A stretch of DNA of 64,000 bases from Zychaea mexicana (Eukaryota > Mucoromycota > Mucoromycetes > Mucorales > Lichtheimiaceae): positions 124,001-188,000 of the forward strand of contig NW_026516714.1 of NCBI RefSeq assembly GCF_025766255.1. The letters run 5' to 3'. Of the stretch, positions 44,538 to 58,018 are shown one piece after another; position 1 is the first letter of the stretch; each line of letters begins with the position of its first letter. Position numbers and translations under genes: made by a program. The notes beneath the pieces were generated by a model. The model was not told the DNA's origin, searched no databases, and worked only from the letters and a program-made list of their open reading frames with translations.

Positions 44538-47500
44538 TTATTCTAAATAACTATGCCACGAACAAGTATCAGAATCATCAGACGAGTTTCCTGTGTCAGG
44601 TATATCATGTGACTTTTCTCCAGCGGCGGCGGCGGCGGTGGTGGTGATGGTGATGGTAGCGGTGGTCGCGGTACTAGCGACAGTAGTAGTAGATGGAGGG
44701 GTATCGGTAATGATTTCAGAGGTCTGATTGGTGTTGTTGTTGTTGTTGTTGTTACTATGGGTGTCATTTGTATCATTTATTGCAGCGGCGGCGGCAGCGG
44801 CTGTTGTTGCTGTTGTTGGTATAGCGGACGTAGTAGAAGTAGTGATGGTAGAACTAATATTATTCGCCTTTACGCTAATAGATAAGCAAAAAACTTACTA
44901 CTGATTTACACTCTCCACTTGCACATATATACCCACTCACCCATCATCTCCACCCCTTATTATTCAACCTTTAGCGAAACTTACTGTGCCAGCGATATCA
45001 TTTGTAGAATTAATAGTGGTAGGTGATCGGGTTCGTGCTTCTTCTGCTTGTAATCTCAAACGTCTCCAAATTTCTTCCTTTTCCTGGATTCGGTCTTGTG
45101 CTCTATTATTATGTTGTTTAGTTCATTGTGAACCAACTCTACCAACGACACGTTCTAGTCTTTTGACCTCCTTCTTCCAGGTAATTATATCTCTCGAGAA
45201 ATCCTTCTTCCCAGACTTACTCTTCATCGTCTTTGATGTATTTCTTTAAACATTGATCGAATAAGGTGGGATTCAATTCCATCATAATCCTTAGTGCGTC
45301 GGAAACAAGTTCATGGATTATCCTGAGATTTAAATTTGCTAGTATCAGTACTCTGTTTTGACCCCACCTTTCAACAAAGAGAGAGAACCGTTTTCCTTAC
45401 CTATTCCAGTGCACTTTGGCATGTCGATATAAAGCGGGAAATACCACTGGCATAATGGTGTCGATATTATCGCTCATCAGGTTTACGATATATTCATTAT
45501 TCCAATAGTATAAGGCTCGCTCTGCAACCTAGAAGGCGTGTTTTTATAGGTGAAAAACATGCGCGGAAAGAGATTAAGAGAGAAAACACAACGGATATGA
45601 TACCTGAAAATGGGAGCTGGAAACGCACTGTCCAATCTTTTGGAATAAAGGTGCCATGATCTTTCGAAATTCTACCGCATCCGTAATATCCAAAATCTCT
45701 TCCATCTCGGTCAAAAACATCACTTCTTTGGCACTATTCACTTTGGGCCAGTATCGTAGCAATCCTTGAACAATCTATAAGCACATTACAAGAGGAAAAG
45801 AAGATCATCAGTACCTATACATGTAGCTATTTTCTTCCCAATTACCTCGGCAGTTAATGTTGGATCTTTCTCCAGGAATTGAACCACACAATATGCGAGC
45901 TGAGGGTGATATAACGATAGTGGCGACGGCTTGTGCAGAGGTATTAAGACACGGAACAAAAACACCTTGTGCTCGTCCTTCAGCGGTAAAGCAAATCCAT
46001 TGATGATGCTAGCATAAGAGATTGTGATTACACAGTTGTAAATCTAACTCCATAAAAAAGACGTCAAAGGAACAACTAAAACCTCCTTACCTTCCCATGA
46101 TCTCCAACAATTCGGCAATACCATTAAACTTTTCCGTCTCGTAAATGAATTGGAAGAATATATTGCTGATAGAGCGTCGTATGAAGGCTCGTAACCCCAA
46201 AAATTTACCGTAGATTCGATGCAGTGTTGTTTTCAAAAAGTCTCGTTCGCGCGGGTCTTCACTGTCAAACAATTCGAGTAGCTACATGAGGAGAATCGTA
46301 CGAGGGTTGGATAAGGAGGAGGCGAGGAACGTGAAATGTGGGTGAGGAGGGGTGTTTGTAGAATAACAGGAACAATATTAGTCAGTGAGTGAGGAAGAGA
46401 TAATTCAGTGTAATCCCATACAATTGCAGATTTGCATTGTTTGTTTATAACAAAAGAAAAAGTAAGCGTGGAGGGGCATGTGCTGAGAGCAAAGAAAGAA
46501 AAAAAACCATACCTGCAAAATAAACTTCTGATCAATATACTTTTTCGCAACATGTGTATTAAAATCGGGTGATTCGACGAATCTCAAGAAAAACTCATAG
46601 ACGAGTTGCAGATGGGGCCACGCCACTTCAAAGACAGGCTCTTCTTCCTCGGCATCTGCACCTTCGGCTACTGTTTTTACTTGCGGCGAGATGGACCGGA
46701 ATGTGTTCACAGTAAACTATATATGCATAGTACACACATACACACACACATACGGTAAACGCGAGACGGGGACGTGCATAAAATAGATTGTTCTTTCTTA
46801 GCAATTCCATAAAACAACAACATATATCCCCGCCCCCCCCCCCACCCACCCGACCCCCAACCTCCTCCTCCTCGTCCATTCGGGATGGTGGGGAGGAGTT
46901 GTCCAAGGGAAGCAGAAAAAAAGATAAAAAGGTACTGTAAGGGTGTGGGTATACAATGTGTAAAGCACACTCGCACACATGTAATATGCAGGTATCTACT
47001 TACCATTCGGATCACATCCGGATAAAGCGAATCTGTAATGACTCCACGCGTCGTAGCAACATACTCTAACATTTCCTGCAACGCTTGGCGCTTTATCTCC
47101 TTTCCCCGTAGATCAAACGACGGATCATTGAAATCAAACATGGTCTGGCACTGGCTTAGCTTCCGTAAGAATAACTGCGGCCGTTGTGCCGGTGGCACCT
47201 CTACATGACAAACCAAATGCATACAATGCTTAGCAATTGTAAATCAGGGAGAGAATGAGAGAGAAACGAGACGCATAACAACAACGTGATCGTGGCACTA
47301 ATATATCACTATACCAACACTATCACGATCATCATCATCTCTGCAAGTGCTTGCACACGCGTGCGCTCTCTCTCTCTCTCTCTCTCTCTATTTATCACCA
47401 TCACTACCCTATCTCTCTCCATCTATCTTAATACTAACCGCTGAAACGGGGGTATTGTTCCAGCTCAACCTTATTATCCTGTGCAAAAAAGCGCGAGGAT

Positions 47501-48183
47501 CGTTGGCGTCTTGGTGTCTTGACAACTGGAATAGTATCTTTGGGCATGCCTTGGTGAAGCCGGTTGACGCTGCTACCAGACTTTGGTAAATCCAGCACCT
47601 TGTTTCCCATGATGGGTTTTGGTGGTAGATGCTACATTAACAACAACAACAGAGAAAAAAAAGGAGAGTTGTATGAGGAGGTGATAGTAGGTGGCTAGAA
47701 TAGGGCCACGTCTGCTTCGTATGTGTGTGTGTGTGTGTGTGTAAAATAGGCTAGTGTATTCTACCTGTTGTTGGTGATGTTGTTGTTGTAGCGACTGTTG
47801 CTGCTGCTGCTGTTCTTGTTGCTGTGGACTAGTTGTCTCATTATTTAAATGTGTCGTCGTCGTCGTTGTTGTTGATGGAGATTGTGTTTGGGGTTTAGAG
47901 GGTGTAGACGACGATTTTTGTGGTTGACCGGATACTGAAGATCGTTGTTGCTGCTTTGTTCGAGATTTCGAGTCACTTTGATGTTGAGATTTGCTCCTAG
48001 AAAGCTAGAATTTGAGTGCATGGGGAGGGTCAGCAGATAAAATATTAAAGAATGACGACGATGGAGCAAAAGAGACAAGTGAGCCTACAAGGGCAGTAGT
48101 AGCAAATAGTAGTAATGATATTATAAAGAAAAAGAACGAATTGAAAACCGATCGCGTACCACGCCTTTCAATCCTTTCATCAT
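44538..48183 (-). CDS. PP2A regulatory subunit, B56 (B') family, Rts1/Par1-like
   Basis: Targets protein phosphatase 2A to substrates in the cell cycle, septation and stress responses. There are 12 exons: 48183-48160, 48004-47765, 47631-47439, 47200-47004, 46716-46513, 46281-46091, 46008-45846, 45774-45604, 45528-45401, 45322-45221, 45102-44985 and 44867-44538, giving 686 residues. The start MMKGLKG resembles yeast Rts1, and the N-terminal 150 residues are Q, S and T-rich. The HEAT-repeat core (about 153-560) shows [85 protein letters not shown] and [16 protein letters not shown]. The last 110 residues are a low-complexity Thr, Ala and Asn tail. The exon 1 to 2 join and the last acceptor are less certain than the core. 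Confidence 0.94.
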
Positions 48184-49278
48184 TTTGTCGTGGCTGAAAT
48201 TGCGGAGGGGTGGAGTGTTGGAGAGGGTGATTGGGTTTAGTAGAAGGTGAGGTATTGGGAAAGGTTTGGTTGGAAAGGTGTGCGTGTGTGTGTGTGTGTG
48301 TGTTTTCCAAGAATCTCTCCACTCTTTTTTTTTGGTGATTTCTCTGCAGGATTCTATGTCCCAGCAAAGCGGAAAAAACACCTTCAGGTGAATTAATTGG
48401 ATTGTAAAAAACAATAAAACAGTTAAAAACAGGTGACTAGGCTGAATGTGAGAATGGCGCAGCATTCTAATAAGGCACTCAGAGATCTATCATCTCGCAA
48501 ACACCCCCCCCGGGGGCCCCCGGCCTCCTACTGTTATAGGAGTCCATTTATAATGGTTGATCAGTGTAGACACACCTTGCACCATTGTATCCACTTTTTG
48601 TTATCTTACGCTCTCATATTGAATATTAAATTCATATATATTCTGAAATGCCAAGTAACAGTGCAGGATGCACAAAGAAGGGTGGTGAGTGGCAGTATAC
48701 AAATATAGGCATCCGCCCGAATTATTTGCTGCTGCGGATGAAGATCGCCACCTACTACTACAACTACCGCCTTCCAAAGTACTGTTGCTATACCTGCCCA
48801 TTATATACTCAATATACTGCTTCTGTACGTTAAAGTACTAACGAATCGTGTATGCGTCACCGTTGCACAGGAGAAGTATCCTCGCAACGAAATTAAACAC
48901 CAGAATAAGAACAAAATTCTGTTCTTAGTCCCGTGCAACGTAAAGGCGGTGCATCTCATAAAACACATTTGACACAATTTACCCCTTGTTTTGTTGTCGT
49001 ATAGCTGTTGCAGCTGCGGTACACACACACACACATATACTTACATGATCGGACTCTACACCTTTTTTTTTCCAGGGCGCCACTTCAACGCCAGTACACA
49101 CTACATGCCGCTTTACAATAGACTGCGCGACAATAAGATGATCGGAACTCGTTTTACGTCATGCGCCACCCTAACGTCAGTATCCTATCAACTTGGTTTT
49201 TCCGCAGCTAAACAAAGAATAAAGACAACCGCCGCAGCATATTATCAAAAGCAACAAGAGCCCGCAAAACCAGAAGAG
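48184..49278. other. Divergent region upstream of B56 and Bcs1-type genes
   Basis: It contains a (GT)n run at 48284-48302, a GC palindrome at 48510-48523 and AT-rich DNA. No supported gene. It is the common upstream region of two divergent genes. Confidence 0.45.
48284..48302. repeat. GT microsatellite
   Basis: About nine GT copies roughly 100 bases upstream of the B56 start codon. Shorter GT and CT runs also occur in introns 2 and 3 of that gene (47727-47742 and 47367-47388). Confidence 0.75.
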
Positions 49279-49286
49279 TATAAAAG
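49279..49286 (+). promoter_or_regulatory. TATA box of the Bcs1-type gene
   Basis: TATAAAAG lies about 60 bases before the ATG at 49343 with a CT-rich leader between them. Confidence 0.5.
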
Positions 49287-49342
49287 AGGCCTCTTTCTCC
49301 CGTTCCTTCCGCTTTCTTCACTACCACTCTGTTTTTTTTATC

Positions 49343-51622
49343 ATGTTTGTGTTCGGGGAATCCTTTCACCATCTACACAATGTCTTTGATACCGTAGCTT
49401 CCTTTGTGGATATCCTCACGGACGAATCCTTCTGGACAGTCTTTTTCGGTCAACGTGGTCTTGCTGTTATTAAACGCTACATTGCCAATGATGCTATCTT
49501 TGTTGGCTTGTTCCTGAGCTTAGGACGTAAGGTTTTTTTTTTTGCTATTCTGAATAACGCATGTGCCAAGGAAAGGCGAACTAACACGCGCTACTTTATA
49601 TCTTGTAGCAACCTTATTGTCAATGTTCCAGACCTTTTCCACCCGATTCGAGAACTTTGTTACTCAACTCTTATACATTTCGATCGAGATCAATGACGAT
49701 GAAGCAATCTACCACCCAGTCTACACTTTTGTCAAGGAAAACTTTAATGATATCAAAAGTTTCAAGCACGTCAATGGTGTTACCCACTACGATACAGTTC
49801 AGGACAAAACCACCAGCTGTGAGGAAAAGACGCTGCGATTAAACTTGATTCCACGTACGTCAGTTTCATATCGGTCAAATCAATATCTAGTACATACATA
49901 CTAAATAGCTTCTTCTATTTTCAACAGAACGTGGATGTCTTCAGGTTGTAAAGTACAAAGGTTTCAAGCTATGGATCAATCGCGACAACTATTCCCCTTG
50001 GGATAAGTCTGGAGGTAGATCGGGAGGTGACACAGAGGAGCTTCTCGAGGCTTTAAGTGGCACCCATCAACATTTGGTCATAAGGTTTGTTGTCAATATC
50101 TCGGCTTTTTTTGTTTCTGAATGATTTGTTACGGATATGAATCTTCAAGCTGATATACGCCCTTGTTATATTTTCATATAGCATGCGAAGTCGTAATTTA
50201 AGGCTTTTACAAAGCATTATTCAAGAATGGCTGGATGAGTATTATGAAAAGAAGAGCGGACAGGTAATTAGATACGGATTAGAGGTTTTTGGAGATAGAG
50301 GGTAAAAGAACATGGGCGGGCGCACATCCAAAAATAGAAAATCTGTGCTCACTTGCATACGTTTTCTATTAGCTCATTGTTTACAAGTACAAGTGTGATC
50401 GGTGGGGTGGACTCAACTGGGATGAGCTTTGCTCTAAGGAACCCCGTGCTTTCAATTCTGTTGTACTGAAGGAGCATCAAAAGGAAGAAGTGCTTGAAGG
50501 TAAAGAAATGTGGGAAATAGTGAGAGAGATAACTTTGCGCTTTTAAACGAAGAGTTTATATATTTCTGTACTAACCTTCTTTAATATGATAAATTATAGA
50601 TCTCATGACGTTCCGTACCCAAAAGCAATGGTATATCAAGACTGGTATTCCTTACCGACGAGGCTATCTGCTCTATGGTCCTCCTGGAACTGGTAAGATT
50701 GCTAACTGTATTCGTGGACTTGGAATCAGGTATACTAAGCTCTATATTGTATATGCAATATTAGGTAAGACTTCCTTTATCCAGTCGTTGGCTAGCAAAG
50801 TCCATATGAATGTTGCCTTGATCAGTCTTACTACTGCCATGACCGACGATGATTTCGTTCAAGCGCTTGTTGAAGCACCCAAAAACAGCATTGTCGTCAT
50901 GGAAGACATCGACCACTGTACAATCAATGACGGTGAAGTGGAAGACAGCAAAAAGTCAGAAAAGCGGGTGACAGCCACTGGTCTTCTCAATGCACTTGAT
51001 GGTGTCTTTAGTCCTGAAGGATCACGTAAGTGTTGTTGACACCCTTCAAAGGGAAATGTATGTTTTCTATATGAGCGTATCTAACAAGAGAGAAAAAAAA
51101 ATGACGTGTAACTTTATAGTTGTCTTTCTCACCTGTAACGATATGGCCAAATTGACTCCTGCACTTTTGAGACCCGGGCGAGTAGATGCCAAGGTTCATT
51201 TTGGCTTCTCTGATCGCTATCAAACCGAATCCATGTTCTGGCGTTTCTTTGCCGACGAGAACGGTAACAAGGATCCCGAGCTCCAAGAAATTGTACAGAA
51301 ACTTTTGGACATGATTCCTAATGACCAAGTCAGCACTGCCGAGCTTCAGAACTTGTTCATGTCCCATGCCATGATTCTTAACAGTCGACGCAAGGTCCGC
51401 AGCATTTCTATGACGGGTACGGATGATCATACTTTGGCGTCATCCTCTGGTGGCCGTGATGAACACTCGGCCAAGTTGAAGTTCTTTCATCAGCTCTTGG
51501 ATTCTATCCCCGCGTTTTTGCAACGTGTCGAGGCTGATCGCGAGCAGGCTAAGCAGCATGCCGCTAGAAAAGGTAGAAAGTCTACTACTAGAAACGACGA
51601 CGCCAAAGACGGTGGTGATTAA
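49343..51622 (+). CDS. Bcs1-type AAA ATPase
   Basis: AAA ATPase of the Bcs1 group; the classical member inserts the Rieske protein into respiratory complex III in the mitochondrial inner membrane. There are eight exons: 49343-49526, 49609-49854, 49928-50084, 50182-50263, 50373-50499, 50600-50692, 50765-51025 and 51120-51622, giving 550 residues. A hydrophobic stretch near residues 48-65 could be the single membrane helix. A Bcs1-N-like region follows, then the AAA module: YLLYGPPGTGKTSF (Walker A, lysine 298), VVMEDIDH (Walker B), FLTCNDMAKLTPALLRPGRV (sensor and arginine region). The intron at 50693-50764 cuts inside the Walker A glycine codon. An extended basic C-tail follows. Fungi often have several Bcs1-like paralogues, so mitochondrial Bcs1 itself is not certain. 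Confidence 0.9.
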
Positions 51623-53836
51623 AAGGATGATTAAGACAGGCAATACCGTCCTGTTTATTAACATCTATTATACTCTTCCTTTTTTTATATACAAATTGCA
51701 ATTTATTCCTGTTTTAACCATGTACACATATAATTTTGATTTTTTTCTTCTTTCACCCGCATAAAAAAATAGCATAGCATATACACAATCTCATTTTAAA
51801 AGCCTCAATAAAATCATCTGAACTTTACAATCCTAAAAGCACTTTACTTGAAGTTATTGTTGGGCATTTCGATGGATCAAAGCGCACGTGTGACGTCTGG
51901 ATCTTATCAGCACGTGATGAAGAATTCAGTATAATGTTTTATTGCATATAGCTTTGACATATGGACGGACCTATCAAGAGCAGCTAGGATTGTTCTTCTC
52001 TCGAAACTACACACGTGATGAGCATCGGCAATTCTATCTAATGGTGTAGCCCACGCCGCTACTTGCTATGATATCACATATATGAATTAATATATCATGA
52101 ATTCTATGTAATCATCACGCGCCACGTACAATATCACACATATAAAATTGATGCAAGCGCCACTATTACACTGTACCGGCAATTTATGTTTTTGGTGCTT
52201 TCATATACACCAATACTTCTACATATTTTCTTACAGCACGACGGGTGCTTAGCATTGAATATCGAGAGAACTTATATTGTTCCTCGTTGGAGTGGGGGGG
52301 AGAGAAAAAGAATGAGACAAGAGGAACGTTAAATTTAAAATAAGGCCATTTTTTAAAGCTGTAAATGTGACAGCGATCAGGCAATTATAATCCATCATGA
52401 ATGGAGGAGGTGATAAACAAGCAAGCTTAAGTTTGTTGTTGTTGTTGCGCCACGTGTTGTAGTACCAACAAACACTACTAGATATCAAAGCTGCCCCCGT
52501 TTCACCATTTGCCAGACAAAGCTACTGCAGTACTTATTCAACTACATTATTGGCCTATCTTAGCAATGTCCAGAGTGCCACCTGTGTGATCTCCTAAATA
52601 TATTAAAAGAAAAAAAGGATGTTTGGCCGTGGGTTTAACTACTGCATCGTAATAATATTAATCTTATCACGACCATTCCACCTGCTGGTTGTTTATGTGC
52701 TGCTGTTGGGCGACACTGTGATAATGCTGTATACGAACTAATGTCCTTCTGCTCGGTGTTTACATGTTTCTATATGCCAGGGCGAAAGGTTATTTCTGAG
52801 GAGACCTTAAGCAGCATATGTATGTGAGGCAATCTATAATACAGCGTAGAAAGTTGAATGGATCATTTCAACATGGAAACGAGCCAAGATATTTAGAATG
52901 TGCCACGATATGCCATTAAGTCATTCAAACGAAAAATCATTTTAAAGTGAATAAATGCTACATGCTCGACCTATTTCTCTTGTTTCCCTAAATATCTTAA
53001 TGAGATGTGACAAAAAGTTCTGGCAGCATCGACGTAGTGAACAACCCGAACCCTTCTTAGCACAAAAAAAAGATTCCAAGAACTATCTCGCCCAAAATAA
53101 ATTACTTTATTGAACAGTAAAACTTTAATTGTATCTGAATCCATTAGCTCTTAAACTCTATCTGGTATCTGAGCATTGTATTAGACTCATAAAAGAGTCA
53201 TTTTTCAAGTACATCGCCTGATTTGTTAATCTTGTTGACATTTATCCTGTCTTCTCGATAGGTCTTGTATAATTAACCGCTGAATCCTATTGTTTTGACA
53301 TCAAATGATCCATGTTATGAACTTTTCAATCGGTAGTACAATAAGTAATACAGAACATAACACTCTTCGATTATATAAGTTAAGTAGAAGAAGTTACCAT
53401 TCGACACATCAAACCGCTTACTTGACTCAAGCAAGACTCAAGCCTGATACAGCGTAACTATTACACCTATACATCTTAGCAACCAGTGTACATAGCCACA
53501 GCATCAACGTCGACATTCCTGGCAAATGCAACCTAGAGCGCCATCATCGTCATTAAACATAAACTGTGCTAATTTACTAAAGACTTTCCACCGGAAAAAA
53601 TAATAATAGTAGTATTCCCCCACTTGTCAAAAGGAGAGTTGCTTTAACGGCCTGGCAACCTAAGCACCAGGTCCCTTTCATTATTGTATGTAGCCCAAAT
53701 AACATTTCGGAAAGAGAGGACGTCCGATTAAATTGATCAAGTTCAACCTTATTTTTCGAACCGTTGCGATTTTGATCGTGTCTAATTTTAAAAACTTTCC
53801 TCGTGTACATAAAGGTAACGTCATCGAATATGCGAA
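51623..53836. other. Gene-poor region, left part
   Basis: AT-rich DNA without a supported gene. Reverse-strand frames at 53577-53872 have no recognised protein similarity but lie next to the MITE-like element and could be related debris. Confidence 0.4.
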
Positions 53837-54019
53837 GGTCCCCCCGATAAGATCACCCTCAGATAAATTCAACCCTCAGTAATATCAACCCTTGTGTTAG
53901 ACCCTCAAAATTAGAAATGCATACAGGCTCTATATAAAACCGACCCTCACTTTTTTTCCAATCCTTATTATCTTCAGCCTTTCAAGAACCCCCTTAATGG
54001 CTGATCTTTACGGGGGACC
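53837..54019. mobile_element. MITE-like element with about 19-bp terminal inverted repeats
   Basis: The left end GGTCCCCCCGATAAGATCA (53837-53855) and the reverse complement of the right end, GGTCCCCCGTAAAGATCA (54002-54019), match apart from one indel and one or two changes. The interior (about 146 bases) has no coding capacity and contains repeated ACCCTCA-type words. The right flank continues ACTGTA, which fits the CAGT end and TA target of Tc1/mariner-like elements; the left flank is not as clear. This is a short non-autonomous element or a foldback remnant. Confidence 0.45.
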
Positions 54020-57000
54020 ACTGTATGCATTGTAATCGTCTCTTGCACATCAACCTTTTTTTACACTTCATTAAAATCCCCACTACGGGTATAGCTCTCA
54101 AGCCTCATTTCAGGCTGCCTAAATTTTCTTTATTACGTGAAGGTGCTATATACTCTCATTAACAAAGCACGTGGTGGAGTCGCTCAGCAGTAAGAAAAAG
54201 TTTATTTCAAACCTCCCCATAATGTAGATGCTGCCGAGACATATGACTAGCACGGTATCCGATGAAGTTAACTAGCTGCTAGATGACCAGCAAGCCCCTT
54301 ATATCTTCTCTGAAAGGAAAGTATTACTTCTAGATGTCACAGGTTTTTGTACATCCAGTGTGCTGTTGTTGTGTGCAATTGAAAAAAAAATAATCAAGAG
54401 CTTTGATTATATACGAGTTTTGTTAGAGACACTCTGCTGAGAAGAAGAAGAATAAAAAGCTAAATAATAAATGTAACAAAGTAGACACGCAAATCCACAC
54501 ATAAAGCCGACATGATGCACCACTACGCGCGAGGATCTTTTGGAAGATCTTGGATGGTGCGTAAAGGGCCAAGTTTAGGAAAAGGTAATTCCATGACCGA
54601 TACAGAGCCATGCAACTCTCCACCGCCGCCCCTTTCCCCTCGCTTATCTTTCTCTCTCCCTTTTCTCCTTGTTCTCCCTAAACACTCTCCCCACCAGAAA
54701 AGCCTTTTCTGTGCCATAGCAGGTAGATAATGAAGCAACAAAAGACGGGACTCCTCTCTGTAATATGTATGTGTGTCTGCAGTGAAACAGCACTTTGATC
54801 GCTTCGGATGCACTTGTATCATTGTCAATGCACCAAGCGATTTGATTTAATAATGTGTGTTCTATACACCTACACGCATGTTGATGAGGTGAATCGAGCG
54901 CATGAAAAAGACGGACCGAGCACCGTCATCATATAGAATGATTCAATCAATCATAAAGAGCATCAAAAAAAGTTATTCTTTGTTATGATGTGGAGATGTT
55001 CTTCCATTGTTGCTATTCTAAATAATAGCTCTACTGCTGCTATTACTGCCAAAACAGGCACTTGTACCGAAGCACGTGTGCCATCATTACGTCTCATCTA
55101 CGTAGCGCATCTATAGTTATGATAACACTGCTAGAAGCACCCGACAAGTCGGCAGCAAGGAGCTTATGTATATGCACCGTTCAACGTAATCATCGTCATT
55201 CGTACATACGTCAGCAAACTCCAATCCTTAGTAATAGTACTATACCTGCGACTATTGCTGCTGCTACTACAACCACTACTACTACCACTACTGCTCTTGC
55301 TGACAAGGTATCATTAAGGCAATGAATACAGACTGCACAGATACATACACCCGTAAACAAAAAAGAAAAGAAAATAAGGTTATTATCAGCCGCCTTAACG
55401 GTCGCCCAAAAACCTGTAGAATATTAGCACAGACAAATAATATATGCTCTTTACCTAATGATATATTATTTGTAATGGTGACCCTGAGTAAAAAAGAGAT
55501 TTGTTTTGTTTCTTTTTGTTTTGATCTGAATTCGAAAATCTACATTCATAAAACTCACTTAACATAAGAGACAAACAATCCCCCTGCCAAGTACCCCAAT
55601 ATTCGCATTACAACCAGGTCACATGATGTGTTATTTTTTGACGATATTACCGTGTATCAGTGTCTTGCGCGTGCAATGATAGTGATAATATACAGAAAGG
55701 GGAAAGAAAGAGAAAGTAGTGTGCGCTTAAATGATGATGGATGACTGACATATGTAGCCGCTTATTTGGAAGTAGATGTTTTGGGAGGGGCGAGAAAGTG
55801 GAGGGGATGTTTACATATCGTACATGTATATGGGTATCTATTTTAGACGTATTCGATGCACCATCATGATGGATGACAGCAGTAGCATCTCGTTCGTACA
55901 TGTGCTTCATTTTTTTTTATTCCTTCGGCTGTTGCAGCGGATTGGTCCTATATTTGCTTCTTCTTACCTGCCGATGAATAAGGCTCATGTGGCCCGGACC
56001 AAATGGAAATGCTCTATCCGATTCACGTTAAGGTTTGGTAGTTTTCGTTTTTTAAGTCAGTCAGCACCGCACAGACCGAGGATACAACCGTGGTACGATT
56101 TTGCACGCTAGCATAGTAGCAGTAGTAGTGATTACAGGATAGTAAACGGTTTAAAAGCGAATGTCAAATGCAGAAAGCAATAAATTGTCATACAAGACTG
56201 AAGATAGGAAGGAAATAAAAAGATGTAGAATCATTGAAGAGGAGTAGGTAGTGAAATGACGACGAGGGAGGGAAACTTTGTTTGTTCTTCTTTCAACTTT
56301 TGTAGTATTGTGCTTTAACGAATTACATATGAATTATAAATTTATGTTTACCATGCTAAACCGGCTAGCTAGTATATTACGAGCACTGTTACTGTAATCT
56401 GAGCGAAAGTGATGAAATATGTGCTAGCAACAATGCCTTTATTCTTCATTTTTCATCTCCTAACCCAACTCCCTCTCATGTCCCATCGCTCGGAATGGCT
56501 ACATGCACTCACACAGAGCACAATAGTCAGATAGAGAGAAGAGACAGACAGAGCGCGCGAGACAAAGTTTAACGGTGCTTTACAGTTTATTTCGTATCAT
56601 TCATATTCTAAAGCTTTTGAGTTCTGATCGGTGTTGGGGATCGGCGGCCCCAATCAATAACATTCAAATGCAACACAGCAACAACAGCAGCAGCAGCAGC
56701 AATAGAATGAATACGATTATAAAACATAAAGACCAGTGACCCCCATAGTAAGCACGCACCCACCATTTCTTTTTCGTGATCCTCGACCTGGAACATGTTT
56801 GATTCATCCTACCTCCTATTTGTCTTTTTACCGAGAACTGCTCTTATTAGTTAATGTGCGTTCTGGGAGCCGAAGGAACAAAAGTAAAAGAAAAAAAGGA
56901 TTACCATCATCATGTCGTTGTAGCAGGGTTATGTATATGCAATAATAACACAGTGAAAGGGGGAACAGGGTCCTTTAATTTTGGTTTATACTCATGCGTC

Positions 57001-57690
57001 TGCATACATTACATTTCCTAATCTATGGAACGTGCTTTTTCCTGTGCTTTCTCAGTCAGAGTCTATCAGTCAACGAAGAACAAAAAACCTTTGCTATCTA
57101 TAGAGAAGCACCCTGCCTTACTTGGAATAGTGATAACTTGAAACTGATGCATCCACAGAGAGAGAGAGAGAGACAGAGAAAAAGAGAGTGCTAGAAGAGG
57201 GAGGCGTGGAGGAGAAGAAGCAGGAGGAGGATGTTGAAGGTGATGATGATGATGATAATAAGTGCAGATAAAAGTAGAAACAACACAACAAGCAAAGGGC
57301 GGATGAACAGAGAGAGCAAAAAGAGGGATCTTTTCGGTTAAGGAAGCGCGGTGGTGGCTCCACTACCATGACCAAAAAAAGAAAATGCGATCGGTTGTGC
57401 TTAGCAATCATGCCGTGTGTGCTTGTATAGAGCGGGTGGGTGAGTGTGCGTATGCGTATGCGTATGCCTAGCGTGTCAATTAAAAAGCGCAAGCAATAAA
57501 AAGGGTCCATTCTTTCGGACCCACTTTTGGTCTCCCCCTTTTTCATTTTTCTTTCGAGTAGTCTATCAGCTTTTCTGACAAGAACAGATTTGCCGCCGGG
57601 CTCATAACAACAACCTAGTAGCTCAAACACCCTCACCTACACGCACGCACTTTTCATTCCTGTCTACCCTTCTTCCTTTCTTTCTTTCAT
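54020..57690. other. Gene-poor region, right part
   Basis: About 3.7 kb with purine-rich, pyrimidine-rich and trinucleotide tracts but no supported gene. Frames at 54512-54828, 55062-55567 and 57118-57636 are of low complexity or lack any recognised domain. Confidence 0.4.

Positions 57691-57726
<36 letters not shown>
57691..57726. repeat. AC then AT microsatellite upstream of the H2C2 gene
   Basis: (AC)7 at 57691-57704 runs directly into (AT)n to 57726, about 290 bases upstream of the ATG at 58019. Confidence 0.85.
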
Positions 57727-57727
<1 letters not shown>

Positions 57728-58018
57728 CTTTACATCTCTTTGTATATTTTTTGCTTTTGTTTTGAGTATTCCATTTTATTCTTGTATTTTTCATCTTATC
57801 GTTACTGTAACGTTTTTGAAGGATTGCCTTATCTCTTCGTCGCTTTCTCCTTGTCATCGGTTCTGATTCGATCTATTTGCTTTTAATTGTACCCAAGGAA
57901 GGATTCCCTATTTCTACCCGCGACACACACAAACTACACAGATTTCCTTTAGCCTGTTTAAAAAGCAGACAACGACTTTCCATTTTTTTACTTTCTTGTT
58001 CACGTTTAAATCACAAGT

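Noticed and set aside
48801..49389. Frames on both strands upstream of the Bcs1-type gene
   Set aside because: The plus-strand frame runs through the TATA box and leader; the reverse frame has no similarity.
54160..54200. A tRNA-like A-box (GGTGGAGTCGCTCAGCAG)
   Set aside because: There is no matching B-box (GGTTCGANNCC) or cloverleaf at the right distance.
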